Source: Pseudomonas sp. TTU2014-080ASC (lineage in GTDB: Bacteria; Pseudomonadota; Gammaproteobacteria; Pseudomonadales; Pseudomonadaceae). Taken from it: a DNA stretch of 64,000 bases. The notes below the pieces were generated by a model. That model was not told the origin of the DNA. It saw only the letters and a list, made by a program, of their open reading frames with translations, and searched no databases. The number at the start of each line of letters is the position of its first letter. Within the stretch, counting starts at the first letter, position 1. The stretch is from the NCBI RefSeq assembly GCF_001446935.1, contig NZ_LKKK01000002.1:682001-746000 (forward strand). The letters are read 5' to 3'. The translations under genes were made by a program, and so were the position numbers. Positions 46,376 to 55,467 of this stretch are shown here, in pieces.

Positions 46376-47067
46376 ACGTTATGACTCCTTCCGGACTCGA
46401 TCGAGAACGAAACGAAATGGCCGCGAAGCGGCTTGTTTTGATTGCTGATACGTGGCGCATTGCCTGCATCGGTGCGACCAGCTGAAGCCAATACGTGGCC
46501 CAGGGTGGCAGCCCACTGATCGGCTGCGTCGGCACGCTTGGCGTTGATGGCCAGATCAAGGTTCAGGCGTTGCTCGCCCTGACGCTGTTCACGCAGGGTG
46601 AAGCCAGCACCGCAGCTGCTCAGCTGATGGCCGAGGCGCAGTGCACAGCTGTCGTTGGCATCGGCGCTGAGCAGTTCATGGCGAGAGCCTTTGCTGTCAG
46701 CCGCATGCAGACCGACCCACTGAACACGGGCACCGGCACTGCGCGCCAGATCCAGAATCAGCGTGGCGCTGGCATCATCAACCAGGCCGATAATGCGCTG
46801 CGGTTGATCGCTGGCCAATTGAGCGGCCAGCGCCTGCATGTAGGCTGCATCCAGATCCGTACGCTGAACCTGGATAGTGCTCTGGCCGTTGCGTGCGCCC
46901 AGCAGAAAGGCGGCTTCTGCCTCATTGCCGCTGACCAACGCCAGCGACGGACGAGCCGAATCACGCAGCAGACCAGAGGCCATAGAGAGGCCCGAGGCGC
47001 TCAGTGCGGCAACGGACAGACCACTGACGGCAGCCCCTTTGAGAAGAGTACGACGTGCGACGTTCAT
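46372..47067 (-). CDS. pchX: PchX, twin-arginine-signal protein of unknown function in the pch operon
   Basis: This 231-residue protein starts with a Tat-type signal (MNVARRTLLKGAAVSGLSVAAL), with the twin arginine RRTLLK and a hydrophobic stretch followed by ASG. The rest is alanine-rich with no known motif. The order pchA-pchC-pchX-pchF is that of the P. putida p-cresol cluster, where pchX was left without function. Its ATG at 47067 has GAGGAG upstream; a TTG 15 bp earlier is rejected. Because it is translationally coupled to PchF, which lacks a signal, it may help export or assemble the flavoprotein; this is inference. Confidence 0.85.
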   Translation of the reverse strand: MNVARRTLLKGAAVSGLSVAALSASGLSMASGLLRDSARPSLALVSGNEAEAAFLLGARNGQSTIQVQRTDLDAAYMQALAAQLASDQPQRIIGLVDDASATLILDLARSAGARVQWVGLHAADSKGSRHELLSADANDSCALRLGHQLSSCGAGFTLREQRQGEQRLNLDLAINAKRADAADQWAATLGHVLASAGRTDAGNAPRISNQNKPLRGHFVSFSIESGRSHNV

Positions 47068-47078
47068 AGCGTCACTCC

Positions 47079-47420
47079 TCAAGGTTTGGCTACAGCAGCC
47101 GGAGCCGGAGACTTCTGGATGTACTCGCCAACCTGCTGCAGCGACTTGTCGTCGATGTACGAAGCAGTGAAGGCAGGCATCGCGCGGAAGCCGTTACGAA
47201 CGATCGCCTGAATGTACTCAGGTGGCAGTTGGCGGCCTTTGATCACAGGGCCTACGCCCGCTTCGTGGCAGTGGCCGCACACTTTCGCGTACAGGTTTTC
47301 GCCGCTTTTCCAGACGCCATCGCCATCAGCAGAGGCGGTGGTGCTCATCAGAGCCATTGGCAGTGCAAGGCAGGCTGCGATGGCACTGCCACGCAACGCG
47401 CTTTTCTTCAGTTGGAACAT
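47079..47420 (-). CDS. pchC: p-Cresol methylhydroxylase cytochrome c subunit PchC
   Basis: This 113-residue c-type cytochrome takes electrons from the PchF flavin. It has a Sec signal (MFQLKKSALRGSAIAACLALPMALMSTTASA), the haem-binding CGHCH (Cys48, Cys51, His52) and the probable Met ligand in FRAMPAF. The ATG at 47420 with AGGAG upstream fits the signal; a start 27 bp upstream is rejected. It is encoded between pchA and pchX. Confidence 0.95.
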   Translation of the reverse strand: MFQLKKSALRGSAIAACLALPMALMSTTASADGDGVWKSGENLYAKVCGHCHEAGVGPVIKGRQLPPEYIQAIVRNGFRAMPAFTASYIDDKSLQQVGEYIQKSPAPAAVAKP

Positions 47421-47450
47421 ATGGTGCTCCTGGTTTTTATAGGACACGGT

Positions 47451-48926
47451 TTAGAAGGGGTAATGGCGCGGCTTGTGTTGCACCGAAATCCAGTGATCCG
47501 TAGTGAACTCTTCGATAGCCCAGTCGCCGTTGAAGCGGCCCAGGCCGGAGTTCTTCTCACCACCAAACGGAGCGTTCGGCTCGTCGTTTACCGGGATGTC
47601 GTTGATGTGAGTCATGCCTGCGTGGATACGACGGGCGAACTGCACACCGCGGTCCAGGTTCTGAGTGAACACAGCGCTGGACAGGCCGTACTCGCTCATA
47701 TTGGCCAGCTCAAGTGCGTGGGCTTCGTCGCGGGCGCACTGAATGCCTACCAACGGGCCGAAGATTTCTTCGCGAGCAATTTCCATGTCGGCAGTCACGT
47801 CAGCGAAGACGTGCGGCGGCATGACGTTGCCTTGTGGCTCAGCTTCAACCAGAACCTTGGCACCTTCAGCTTTGGCGGTGGCGATCTTCTCTTTCAGACC
47901 ATCCAGCTGCTTGCTGTTAATCACCGGGCCAACCACAGTTTTCGGATCGCTCGGATCGCCGTACTGCAGTGCTTTTACGCGAGTGGCATAACGCTCACAG
48001 AACTCGGCATACAGCGGCTGCTCAACGATGATGCGGTTAATCGCCATGCAGATCTGACCCTGGTGCAGGAACTTGCCCACAACAGCAGCGTTAACGGCTT
48101 GGTCCAGATCAGCGTCAGCCAGAACTACGAACGGGCTGTTACCGCCCAGCTCTAGTGCCACGTGCTTGAGGTGTTCACCGCCGCTGGCAATGCGACCGAT
48201 GTTGCGGCCAACCTGAGTCGAACCGGTGAAGGAGATAAAGCCAGGAACCGGGTGCTCAACAAAGGCATCACCGATTTCAGCACCGGAACCTACGACGACG
48301 CTCACAACACCTTTCGGCAGACCAGCTTCTTCGAAGATACGGGCCAACAGCAGACCGCCGGTAACCGGGGTGTCGCTGGCAGGCTTGATCACAACAGCGT
48401 TGCCCAATGCCAGAGCCGGGGAGGTAGAACGGGCAGTCAGGTGCAGTGGGAAGTTCCACGGACTGATTACGCCGATTACGCCCAGGGCTTCACGGTAAAC
48501 GCGGTTTTCTTTACCCGGTACGTTGGACGCCATGATGCGACCGTGTACACGGCTTGCCAGGCTAGCTGACTCCAGAGTGATTGCACGGGCTGCGCCCCAC
48601 TCGATTTCAGCTTTGATACGGGTGCTGCCTGATTCACGAATGATCCATTCAACGATTTCTTCGTGACGCTGGTCGAAGATCTCGACTGCCTTGACCATGA
48701 TCGCAGCACGTTGTGCAGGACCGGTTTCAGCCCATTCCAGTTGAGCTTTGCGGGCACCTTCGTAGGCCTCGTTGAGGTCTTCACGGGTAGCCAGCTGAAT
48801 GTTCAGCAGTACATCGTTGTTGAATGGGTTGAGTACGTTCAGCGTACGGCTGGAAGAACCAGCACGCAGCTGACCTGCAATAGGTTGCAGCTCAAGGTTT
48901 TCATAGGCAGCAGGGCGTAGGGACAT
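47451..48926 (-). CDS. pchA: 4-Hydroxybenzaldehyde dehydrogenase PchA
   Basis: This 491-residue aldehyde dehydrogenase oxidises 4-hydroxybenzaldehyde to 4-hydroxybenzoate. Catalytic Asn158 (in [10 protein letters not shown]), Glu259 ([11 protein letters not shown]) and Cys293 ([11 protein letters not shown]) are present, with the NAD(P) motif FTGSTQVGR at about 233. It is first in the pchACXF operon. Substrate assignment rests on the operon; the family also includes vanillin and benzaldehyde dehydrogenases. Confidence 0.93.
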   Translation of the reverse strand: MSLRPAAYENLELQPIAGQLRAGSSSRTLNVLNPFNNDVLLNIQLATREDLNEAYEGARKAQLEWAETGPAQRAAIMVKAVEIFDQRHEEIVEWIIRESGSTRIKAEIEWGAARAITLESASLASRVHGRIMASNVPGKENRVYREALGVIGVISPWNFPLHLTARSTSPALALGNAVVIKPASDTPVTGGLLLARIFEEAGLPKGVVSVVVGSGAEIGDAFVEHPVPGFISFTGSTQVGRNIGRIASGGEHLKHVALELGGNSPFVVLADADLDQAVNAAVVGKFLHQGQICMAINRIIVEQPLYAEFCERYATRVKALQYGDPSDPKTVVGPVINSKQLDGLKEKIATAKAEGAKVLVEAEPQGNVMPPHVFADVTADMEIAREEIFGPLVGIQCARDEAHALELANMSEYGLSSAVFTQNLDRGVQFARRIHAGMTHINDIPVNDEPNAPFGGEKNSGLGRFNGDWAIEEFTTDHWISVQHKPRHYPF

Positions 48927-49162
48927 GGAGTTACTCCTCCGTTCTTTCTAATTCAAAGTAGCCTGTTAAGAACCGCTTCAATACAAAGTGCTAAGTGGTA
49001 GGCAGTACTTGTTGGATGACGGCAATAACTGACACTTCGTTCCTGAAATGGGACCAAAGGTCGCAGCTACAGTGCTTCCGTCGGCCCTGTATCAAGAAGC
49101 ATGCCTGTTCCAGAATGGGCTGCGCGAAATTGCCGCAGGGCAGTGTTTGCAGGGCTTACAGG

Positions 49163-49188
49163 CTGCTCGCCTGAAAACAGGTGAGCAG
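49163..49188. promoter_or_regulatory. Inverted repeat, candidate enhancer site for the pch regulator
   Basis: CTGCTCGCCTG and CAGGTGAGCAG are 11-bp arms with one mismatch around AAAA. It lies about 240 bp upstream of pchA and 190 bp before the regulator, typical enhancer distance for a XylR/DmpR-type protein. Confidence 0.5.
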
Positions 49189-49267
49189 GTGATGGCAGGC
49201 GGGGTGCGGGAAATTATTGAGAATTTTTTACGGCCAGATGAAAAGCCTGCGAAAATTCAGTGATTAC

Positions 49268-49282
49268 GTTCGTTAATCGGAC
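49268..49282. promoter_or_regulatory. PcaR-like box upstream of the pch regulator gene
   Basis: GTTCGTTAATCGGAC matches the PcaR 15-mer GTTCGATAATCGCAC at 13 of 15 positions, 93 bp before the regulator start. It may be chance, but the same box is found at other aromatic genes in this window. Confidence 0.4.
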
Positions 49283-49374
49283 GCATTGATGACCATTCGC
49301 CAGAGTTTCATTGACCCACATCATTACCTGCCCAACTATTGCCGCCGTATTTCAGGCTTGAGAACAGAAACCCT

Positions 49375-51222
49375 ATGCCGCGTTCTACTCCCCCGGATTC
49401 CGGCCCTGAAGAAGACTTCATCGCGCGCTTGCTCAGTCGCAAAAAGCGTTTGCTGGTTAATCGCAGCAGTCAGTTTCAGGACAGCGGATTCCCCAATGCT
49501 GAGCACCTTGCAGAGACGGTGACCTTTGCACCGCAAGATGGTTTTATCTGGTTGTGCGGCCAGCGCATGATGTTGCTGCAGGGCTCCGCATTTGGAGCGA
49601 TGCGCCGTGAGCTGATCAAGTCCATGGGTAAGGACAAAGCGCGCGGTTTATTAACCCGTCTGGGGTGGCAGGCAGGCGCCCGGGACGCGGCGCAGGTGGC
49701 TGAACAGTGGCCTGAAGGTGATCATGCTGCTCTGTACAGTGCAGGCCCGCGCCTGCATATGCTCGAAGGCATGGTCAATGTCGAGGCCGTGCGCTTTGAA
49801 ATTGATAACAGCATCGGGCATTTCTACTCAGAGTTTCTCTGGCACAACTCCCTTGAAGCGGATGAGCACCTGGCGACTTATGGCCTGAGTGATGAGGCGG
49901 TGTGCTGGATGTCCATCGGCTATGCCAGTGGTTATGCCTCATCGTTGTCCGGGCGTTTGATCGTGTTCCGTGAGCTGGAGTGTTGCGGCTGTGGTCAGGC
50001 GGCCTGCCGCATCGTTGGTAAACCCGCTAATCAGTGGGATGACGTTTCTGCCGAACTGGCCTATCTGGATGCCGAAGCGTTTCTCAGCGAAAGCAACCAT
50101 CCGATGCCTGAAGACGATGGCCTGCTGGCGTCAGAGTATGAAGTCGACCTGTCGGCAGAGATGGTTGGCGGCTCCTCCGGCTTTATTGCCGCGCGGCAAT
50201 TGTTGGAAAAGGTCGCGCCGACACAGGCAACCGTGCTGCTTACCGGTGAGTCGGGCGTGGGTAAAGAGTTCTTTGCCCAAACCCTGCATCAGCACAGCCG
50301 ACGCAGTGACAGGCCGTGGGTGGCACTGAACTGCGCCAACCTGCCGGAGAACCTTGTTGAAGCCGAGTTGTTTGGCGTTGAACGCGGGGCCTTTACCGGT
50401 GCTGAGCGCTCGCGTCCGGGACGCTTCGAGCGGGCCGATGGCGGCACACTGTTTCTAGATGAAATCGGCAGCCTCAGTGCCAGCGCCCAAAGCAAGATTC
50501 TGCGTGCCCTGCAGGAAGGCGAATTTGAGCGTGTGGGCGGCAATACCTCGATCAAGGTCGATGTACGTGTGATCGCCGCGACCCACGTCGACTTGCGTGC
50601 TGAAGTGGCGGCGGGGCGATTCCGCGAAGACTTGTTCTATCGCCTCAATGTCTATCCGATCCATCTGCCACCACTGCGTGAGCGCCGCGAAGATATTCAG
50701 CCATTGATGAGCTACTTCTTGCGGCGTTTCACTCAGCGTTATGAGAAAAGCATTCCCGGCTTTACCACGCGTTTGGTCAATGTGTTGTTGACCCACACCT
50801 TCCCCGGCAACATCCGCGAGCTGCAAAACCTCATCGAGCGTGGTGTGATCACCTGCGATGAGGGCGAGGCGATGGACGTCAAGCACATCACCTTGGGAAA
50901 TAAAGAGAGCTTCCTGACGCCGACAGGCTTAACTGCGTCGGGCCGCTTGCAGCCAGCCGCTGTTGCCGAGACGGTTGCCTCTGCGGCGGTGCCGGATGCT
51001 GAGTTGGGTCGGGATGAGTTGTTCGGCGCAGAGACCGCGCTGGACAATCTGCGTGCTTTCGTCAGCGGCCAGCGCCGCGAACTGGGTACCACGCTGGAGG
51101 ATGTCGAGACCATGCTGATTCGCCTGGCGTTGGAAAAATCCGACGGCAACATCACTGCCGCCGCTCAGATGCTCGGCATGAGCCGGGCGCAGGTGAGTTA
51201 TCGCATCAAGTCGCAGAAGTAG
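49375..51222 (+). CDS. Sigma-54-dependent XylR/DmpR-family activator, probable pch regulator
   Basis: This 615-residue regulator has an N-terminal XylR_N sensing domain (about 35-120, HLAETVTFAPQDGFIWLCGQRMMLL), a V4R domain with a Cys cluster (RELECCGCGQAACRIVG, about 195-215), a B-linker, an AAA+ domain (Walker A GESGVGKEF, GAFTGA in ELFGVERGAFTGAERS, Walker B GGTLFLDEIGS) and a C-terminal Fis-type HTH (NITAAAQMLGMSRAQVSYRIKSQ). Members of this group bind aromatic effectors directly. Divergent from pchA, it likely activates pch genes with p-cresol or a related phenol. No strong ribosome-binding site precedes the ATG. Confidence 0.92.
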   Translation: MPRSTPPDSGPEEDFIARLLSRKKRLLVNRSSQFQDSGFPNAEHLAETVTFAPQDGFIWLCGQRMMLLQGSAFGAMRRELIKSMGKDKARGLLTRLGWQAGARDAAQVAEQWPEGDHAALYSAGPRLHMLEGMVNVEAVRFEIDNSIGHFYSEFLWHNSLEADEHLATYGLSDEAVCWMSIGYASGYASSLSGRLIVFRELECCGCGQAACRIVGKPANQWDDVSAELAYLDAEAFLSESNHPMPEDDGLLASEYEVDLSAEMVGGSSGFIAARQLLEKVAPTQATVLLTGESGVGKEFFAQTLHQHSRRSDRPWVALNCANLPENLVEAELFGVERGAFTGAERSRPGRFERADGGTLFLDEIGSLSASAQSKILRALQEGEFERVGGNTSIKVDVRVIAATHVDLRAEVAAGRFREDLFYRLNVYPIHLPPLRERREDIQPLMSYFLRRFTQRYEKSIPGFTTRLVNVLLTHTFPGNIRELQNLIERGVITCDEGEAMDVKHITLGNKESFLTPTGLTASGRLQPAAVAETVASAAVPDAELGRDELFGAETALDNLRAFVSGQRRELGTTLEDVETMLIRLALEKSDGNITAAAQMLGMSRAQVSYRIKSQK

Positions 51223-51251
51223 GTGGTTCGCGACGCCGCCTTTGTCGCATG

Positions 51252-51289
51252 AAAAAGCCCCTGTCAGCTCGCGCTGACAGGGGCTTTTT
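51252..51289. terminator. Bidirectional terminator between regulator and sphA-like gene
   Basis: AAAAAGCCCCTGTCAGC, loop TCGC, GCTGACAGGGGCTTTTT form a perfect stem with T runs on both strands between convergent genes. Confidence 0.95.
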
Positions 51290-51303
51290 GATTCACCGGT
51301 CGC

Positions 51304-52254
51304 TTAGAGCGGGGTGGTGAATTTGAACCAGTAGGTCTGGCCTTCGGCGCGGTTGCGTACGCCGGTTTCTTCTTGCCATTTGGCGCTGAACAGCCAGCCG
51401 TCTTTGCTTGCGTATTGGAACGCAGGGCCGATCGACAGGGTGCGGCCGCGGTTGCCGCCGGTGGCGTCTACAGCAGCTGCGGAGGCGCAGTTGGAGTAGC
51501 TGCACTTGTCATCGCTGATTTGGGTGTAGGCGTGGCCGCCGACGCCCACTACCCAGCCATTACCCAAGCCCCAGCCCAGGGTGTAGTCCAGGTGCAGCTC
51601 CTGACCGGAGGTGTAGTTGGTGTCTTTGTTTTCGAAGTTGTAGTCGTACATCAGACGCATATCGGCGTTAAAGCCGTTCGGGTCGATGTGGCTCAGTGCG
51701 AACACGCCCTGCACGGTGTAGTAGTTGTTGCCGAGGTTGATGATGTCGTCTTTGTCATAGCTGCCGGTAGGCAGAACGAAGTCAACGCCGGTTGCGATGT
51801 GCAGCTTCTCACTCAGGTGGAAACCAACAACCGGGCCCAGGTGCATGTCACCGATGCCGCGTTTGTGGTCGTGCGGGCCGCCATTTTTGATGTTCAGGCG
51901 CATGTCGTTCAGTGGCAGCAGGGCGTGGAAGCCCAGGTCGCCGCCAAGGACTTTCTGCTCGGTTACCCAAACAAAACGCGGCACGATGCTGGTGACTCGC
52001 AGGTCGATTTCAGCGGCTTTGTTGCCGGCGTTGTCGCGTAAGGTATCAGCGGTGTAGTTACCCGCGAAGATCTGACCATAAGTGCCAGCCGGAGGCAGGA
52101 TGCCCATGCCGTAGATTTCGATGCCCATCGGCCAGGAGGACAGACCGCCCTCGGTGGCGTTGGCACTACCGATAGCGGTAGTGGCGAGCAGGGTGGCAGC
52201 AGCAAGCTTCTTCAGGTGCACGGAGGCAGAAGTGGTTTTTTTAGTAAAACGCAT
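51304..52254 (-). CDS. Outer-membrane beta-barrel of the phenol MetA/SphA family
   Basis: This 316-residue protein has a signal peptide (residues about 1-33, ending GSANA) and repeated beta-barrel strands with aromatic girdles, ending in FKFTTPL. It matches the family named MetA pathway of phenol degradation or SphA-like (LSSWPMGIEIYGMGILPPAGTYGQIFAGNY; GDMHLGPVVGFHLSEKLHIATGVDFVLPTGSYDKDD). These proteins are thought to admit aromatic compounds through the outer membrane. A sigma-54-like promoter precedes it, suggesting control with pch genes. Confidence 0.85.
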   Translation of the reverse strand: MRFTKKTTSASVHLKKLAAATLLATTAIGSANATEGGLSSWPMGIEIYGMGILPPAGTYGQIFAGNYTADTLRDNAGNKAAEIDLRVTSIVPRFVWVTEQKVLGGDLGFHALLPLNDMRLNIKNGGPHDHKRGIGDMHLGPVVGFHLSEKLHIATGVDFVLPTGSYDKDDIINLGNNYYTVQGVFALSHIDPNGFNADMRLMYDYNFENKDTNYTSGQELHLDYTLGWGLGNGWVVGVGGHAYTQISDDKCSYSNCASAAAVDATGGNRGRTLSIGPAFQYASKDGWLFSAKWQEETGVRNRAEGQTYWFKFTTPL

Positions 52255-52294
52255 GTGTAAGGCCCATTTGTTTTTTATAAGCGGCGGGCTTACT

Positions 52295-52310
52295 TACAAG
52301 GATCGCGCCA
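52295..52310 (-). promoter_or_regulatory. Sigma-54-like promoter of the sphA-like gene
   Basis: The minus strand reads TGGCGCGATCCTTGTA, matching TGGCACG-N4-TTGCW with two changes; the -12 GC is GT, a significant deviation. It predicts a leader of about 30 bp before the ATG at 52254. A sigma-54 activator is encoded next to it. Confidence 0.5.
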
Positions 52311-52405
52311 AGTGCAATAAAACTGAAACCATGCGCTAGAACGCGGGGTTGCGACGTTTTGTCTCGGGCTGCGCAGGCATTCGAGAGGGCTGCTTGCGGA
52401 TTCTG

Positions 52406-53314
52406 TTAATGAAATTCTTCGCTGTTTACATCTATCGACACTGATTCAGTGTTAGGGCGCTGTTGGCGGAAGGCATTGGCGGTCTGTCCGCTGATGCGTT
52501 TGAAAAAACGTGAAAAGTAGGCCGGATCAACAAAGCCCAATGCATCGGCAATCTGCGCGATGGACATGGTGGTGTAGATCAGGTTGCGTTTGGCCTCCAA
52601 CAGCAGGCGCTGGTGGATCAGTTGCAGTGCACTGTGTCCGGCGAATTGGCGGCACAGGTTGTTCAGGTAGGTGCTCGACAGGCCAATTTGGTGGGCATAG
52701 CGTTCCACAGACCAATGCTCGCGGTAATGTTTTTCGATCAGGTTGAGGAACGCCACCATATAGTCGCGGCCCCGATCATCACCGCTGGTGACGGTGCTTG
52801 TGCGCTTGCGCTGGCGTGCCAACCACACGGCTAAAGCGTTCACCATGGCTTGTAATAATGTGTCCCGGGCCATGTCAGTGCCTTCATATTCACTCTGCAA
52901 TACGGCGAACAGCGTATCCAGATGACGTGCTGACTCCCGTACGGGATAGCAGGCGGCGGTACTGAGCTTGGGGTCCAGATCGGCTTCAAGTTGTGTCACC
53001 AGAGGCGCGGCGAGTGTCAGCACATAACCGTCGATATCGTCGGCAAACTGAAAGCCGTGTACGAACATTGCCGGTACCACCTGAATGGAGGGTTCGCGGA
53101 TTTCCCGGCGGATGCCCTCGATCTCGACCTGGCACACGCCATGGCGAAAGTAAAACAGCTGATACAGCGCGGCATGCTGGTGTGACTGGATCTCCCAGTG
53201 GTGTTTGCTGCTGCGGCTGGAAATGGTTTCGCAGTGGATCAAATCGGGGGTCGGCCAGTCCTGATTTTCGCCATACAGTTTGAAAACCGGTACTGGCGAT
53301 TTGGTCTTATCCAT
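52406..53314 (-). CDS. pobR: AraC-family regulator PobR
   Basis: This 302-residue AraC/XylS-type regulator has an N-terminal cupin-like sensing domain (about 25-140, HHWEIQSHQHAALYQLFYFRHGVCQVEIEGIRREI) and a C-terminal double HTH (LNLIEKHYREHWSVERYAHQIGLSSTYLNNLCRQF and IAQIADALGFVDPAYFSRFFKRISGQTANAFR). It is divergent from pobA, the pseudomonad pobR-pobA layout, and probably activates pobA with 4-hydroxybenzoate. Confidence 0.92.
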   Translation of the reverse strand: MDKTKSPVPVFKLYGENQDWPTPDLIHCETISSRSSKHHWEIQSHQHAALYQLFYFRHGVCQVEIEGIRREIREPSIQVVPAMFVHGFQFADDIDGYVLTLAAPLVTQLEADLDPKLSTAACYPVRESARHLDTLFAVLQSEYEGTDMARDTLLQAMVNALAVWLARQRKRTSTVTSGDDRGRDYMVAFLNLIEKHYREHWSVERYAHQIGLSSTYLNNLCRQFAGHSALQLIHQRLLLEAKRNLIYTTMSIAQIADALGFVDPAYFSRFFKRISGQTANAFRQQRPNTESVSIDVNSEEFH

Positions 53315-53360
53315 TAGTCGTATAGGCCTCGCGTGGCTGCCGTGCTAGCAGCATGTTTTA

Positions 53361-53375
53361 TTTCGATAATCGCAC
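53361..53375. promoter_or_regulatory. PcaR-like box in the pobR-pobA gap
   Basis: TTTCGATAATCGCAC matches the PcaR 15-mer GTTCGATAATCGCAC at 14 of 15 positions. It lies between the divergent pobR and pobA genes. Confidence 0.55.
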
Positions 53376-53397
53376 GAAGTTTCGAAAAGTACATTTT

Positions 53398-53427
53398 ATT
53401 GCCCGATTTTAACCTTAACAGGGCAAT
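53398..53427. promoter_or_regulatory. Inverted repeat near the pobA promoter
   Basis: ATTGCCC and GGGCAAT arms with a 16-bp spacer lie 87 bp before pobA. It could be part of a PobR operator or a leader hairpin. Confidence 0.4.
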
Positions 53428-53492
53428 GCTTTTGGCAAAAATGCAGGGGCTTATAAAAAACCCCAGCCGTAAGCATTGATTGTGACGGCTAA

Positions 53493-54701
<1,209 letters not shown>

Positions 54702-54768
54702 TTCATGTGGCTGTCGACTCAAAAGGCCGGCAGCCAGTTAATTTCATTTGCGAATCAGAGGAATCCCC

Positions 54769-55215
54769 ATGATCCGTCAATGTCTGGCAGCTTCCCTGCT
54801 GGTACTGAGCAGCACCTCCCTGATGGCAGCTGAGTGCTCCATCGATATTCAAAGCACTGACCAAATGCGTTTCAGCACTGACAACATCGTTGTCGACAAG
54901 TCCTGCAAGCAGTTCACTGTAAACCTTCAGCACACTGGCACCATGCCGTCCAACGTGATGGGCCACAACTGGGTGCTGACCACTGCTGCTGATATGCAGG
55001 GTGCGATGATGGAAGGTATGAGCGCTGGCGTGGCTAACAACTACGTTAAAGTTGACGATGCCCGCGTTATCGCTCACACCAAAGTTATCGGTGGTGGTGA
55101 GAAGGACTCCGTGACCTTCGATACCAGCAAACTGAAAGAAGGCGAAAGCTATGCCTTCTTCTGCAGCTTCCCAGGCCATTCGGCTCTGATGAAGGGCACC
55201 CTGGCGTTCAAATAA
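54769..55215 (+). CDS. azu: Azurin
   Basis: This 148-residue blue copper protein has a 20-residue signal peptide (ending SLMA) and a 128-residue mature domain starting AECSID. In mature numbering the copper ligands His46 (MGHNWV), Cys112 (FFCSFPG), His117 and Met121 (HSALMKG) are all in their standard places, with the Cys3-Cys26 disulphide pair. It transfers electrons in the periplasm. Azurin is a known electron acceptor of p-cresol methylhydroxylase in P. putida, so its location after pobA is meaningful. Confidence 0.97.
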   Translation: MIRQCLAASLLVLSSTSLMAAECSIDIQSTDQMRFSTDNIVVDKSCKQFTVNLQHTGTMPSNVMGHNWVLTTAADMQGAMMEGMSAGVANNYVKVDDARVIAHTKVIGGGEKDSVTFDTSKLKEGESYAFFCSFPGHSALMKGTLAFK

Positions 55216-55251
55216 GCGCCAGAGTTCTGTTCTCCAGGACAGAGTTTTCAC

Positions 55252-55279
55252 ACTTGAGGTAAGTCCGCTTACCTCAAGT
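55252..55279 (+). terminator. Terminator-like hairpin after azurin
   Basis: ACTTGAGGTAAG, TCCG and CTTACCTCAAGT form a perfect 12-bp stem 36 bp after the azurin stop. It is followed by TGTGTCCC rather than a T run, so it may also protect the mRNA 3' end. Confidence 0.6.
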
Positions 55280-55393
55280 TGTGTCCCCCCGTTATTTCCC
55301 TCCTGTTTCGTGTTACTCCCTTCTTTGCACTTTCTTTTGCATGCGTAGCTCTCTGTCTGCGTCAGTGCTCAGTGCTACTGAATTTTTCCGGAA

Positions 55394-55407
55394 TTGATTG
55401 AAATCAA
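55394..55407. promoter_or_regulatory. FNR/ANR/DNR-type site upstream of nnrS
   Basis: TTGATTGAAATCAA is an exact match to TTGAT-N4-ATCAA, 60 bp before nnrS. ANR (low oxygen) or DNR (nitric oxide) are the likely regulators in a pseudomonad. Confidence 0.85.
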
Positions 55408-55467
55408 GGTCGTCTGCCTAGCTTCGGTAAAGATGCAGTCGTTTGACGGGTATCTCTCGGAGACGCT

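Larger units (their letters stand above)
48927..49374. other. Divergent control region between pchA and the sigma-54 regulator
   Basis: This 448-bp gap separates pchA (minus) from the regulator (plus). It holds a long inverted repeat (49163-49188), a PcaR-like box (49268-49282) and, just upstream of pchA, a weak GG-N10-GC candidate sigma-54 promoter (CGGTTCTTAACAGGCT on the minus strand, 48960-48975). A 71-codon frame at 49048-49263 has no recognisable homology and overlaps these elements; I do not call it a gene. Confidence 0.5.

Noticed and set aside
44888..46384. Open frame of 498 codons on the plus strand opposite pchF
   Set aside because: Antisense to PchF, which has clear family motifs including Tyr384; the translated sequence has no family character.
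48960..48975. Sigma-54 promoter of pchA (CGGTTCTTAACAGGCT on the minus strand)
   Set aside because: GG and GC are correctly spaced, but most other consensus positions are wrong, so I do not list it as a feature.
49048..49263. 71-codon frame in the pchA-regulator gap
   Set aside because: No recognisable homology, no clear ribosome-binding site, and it overlaps the inverted repeat at 49163-49188; more likely regulatory DNA.
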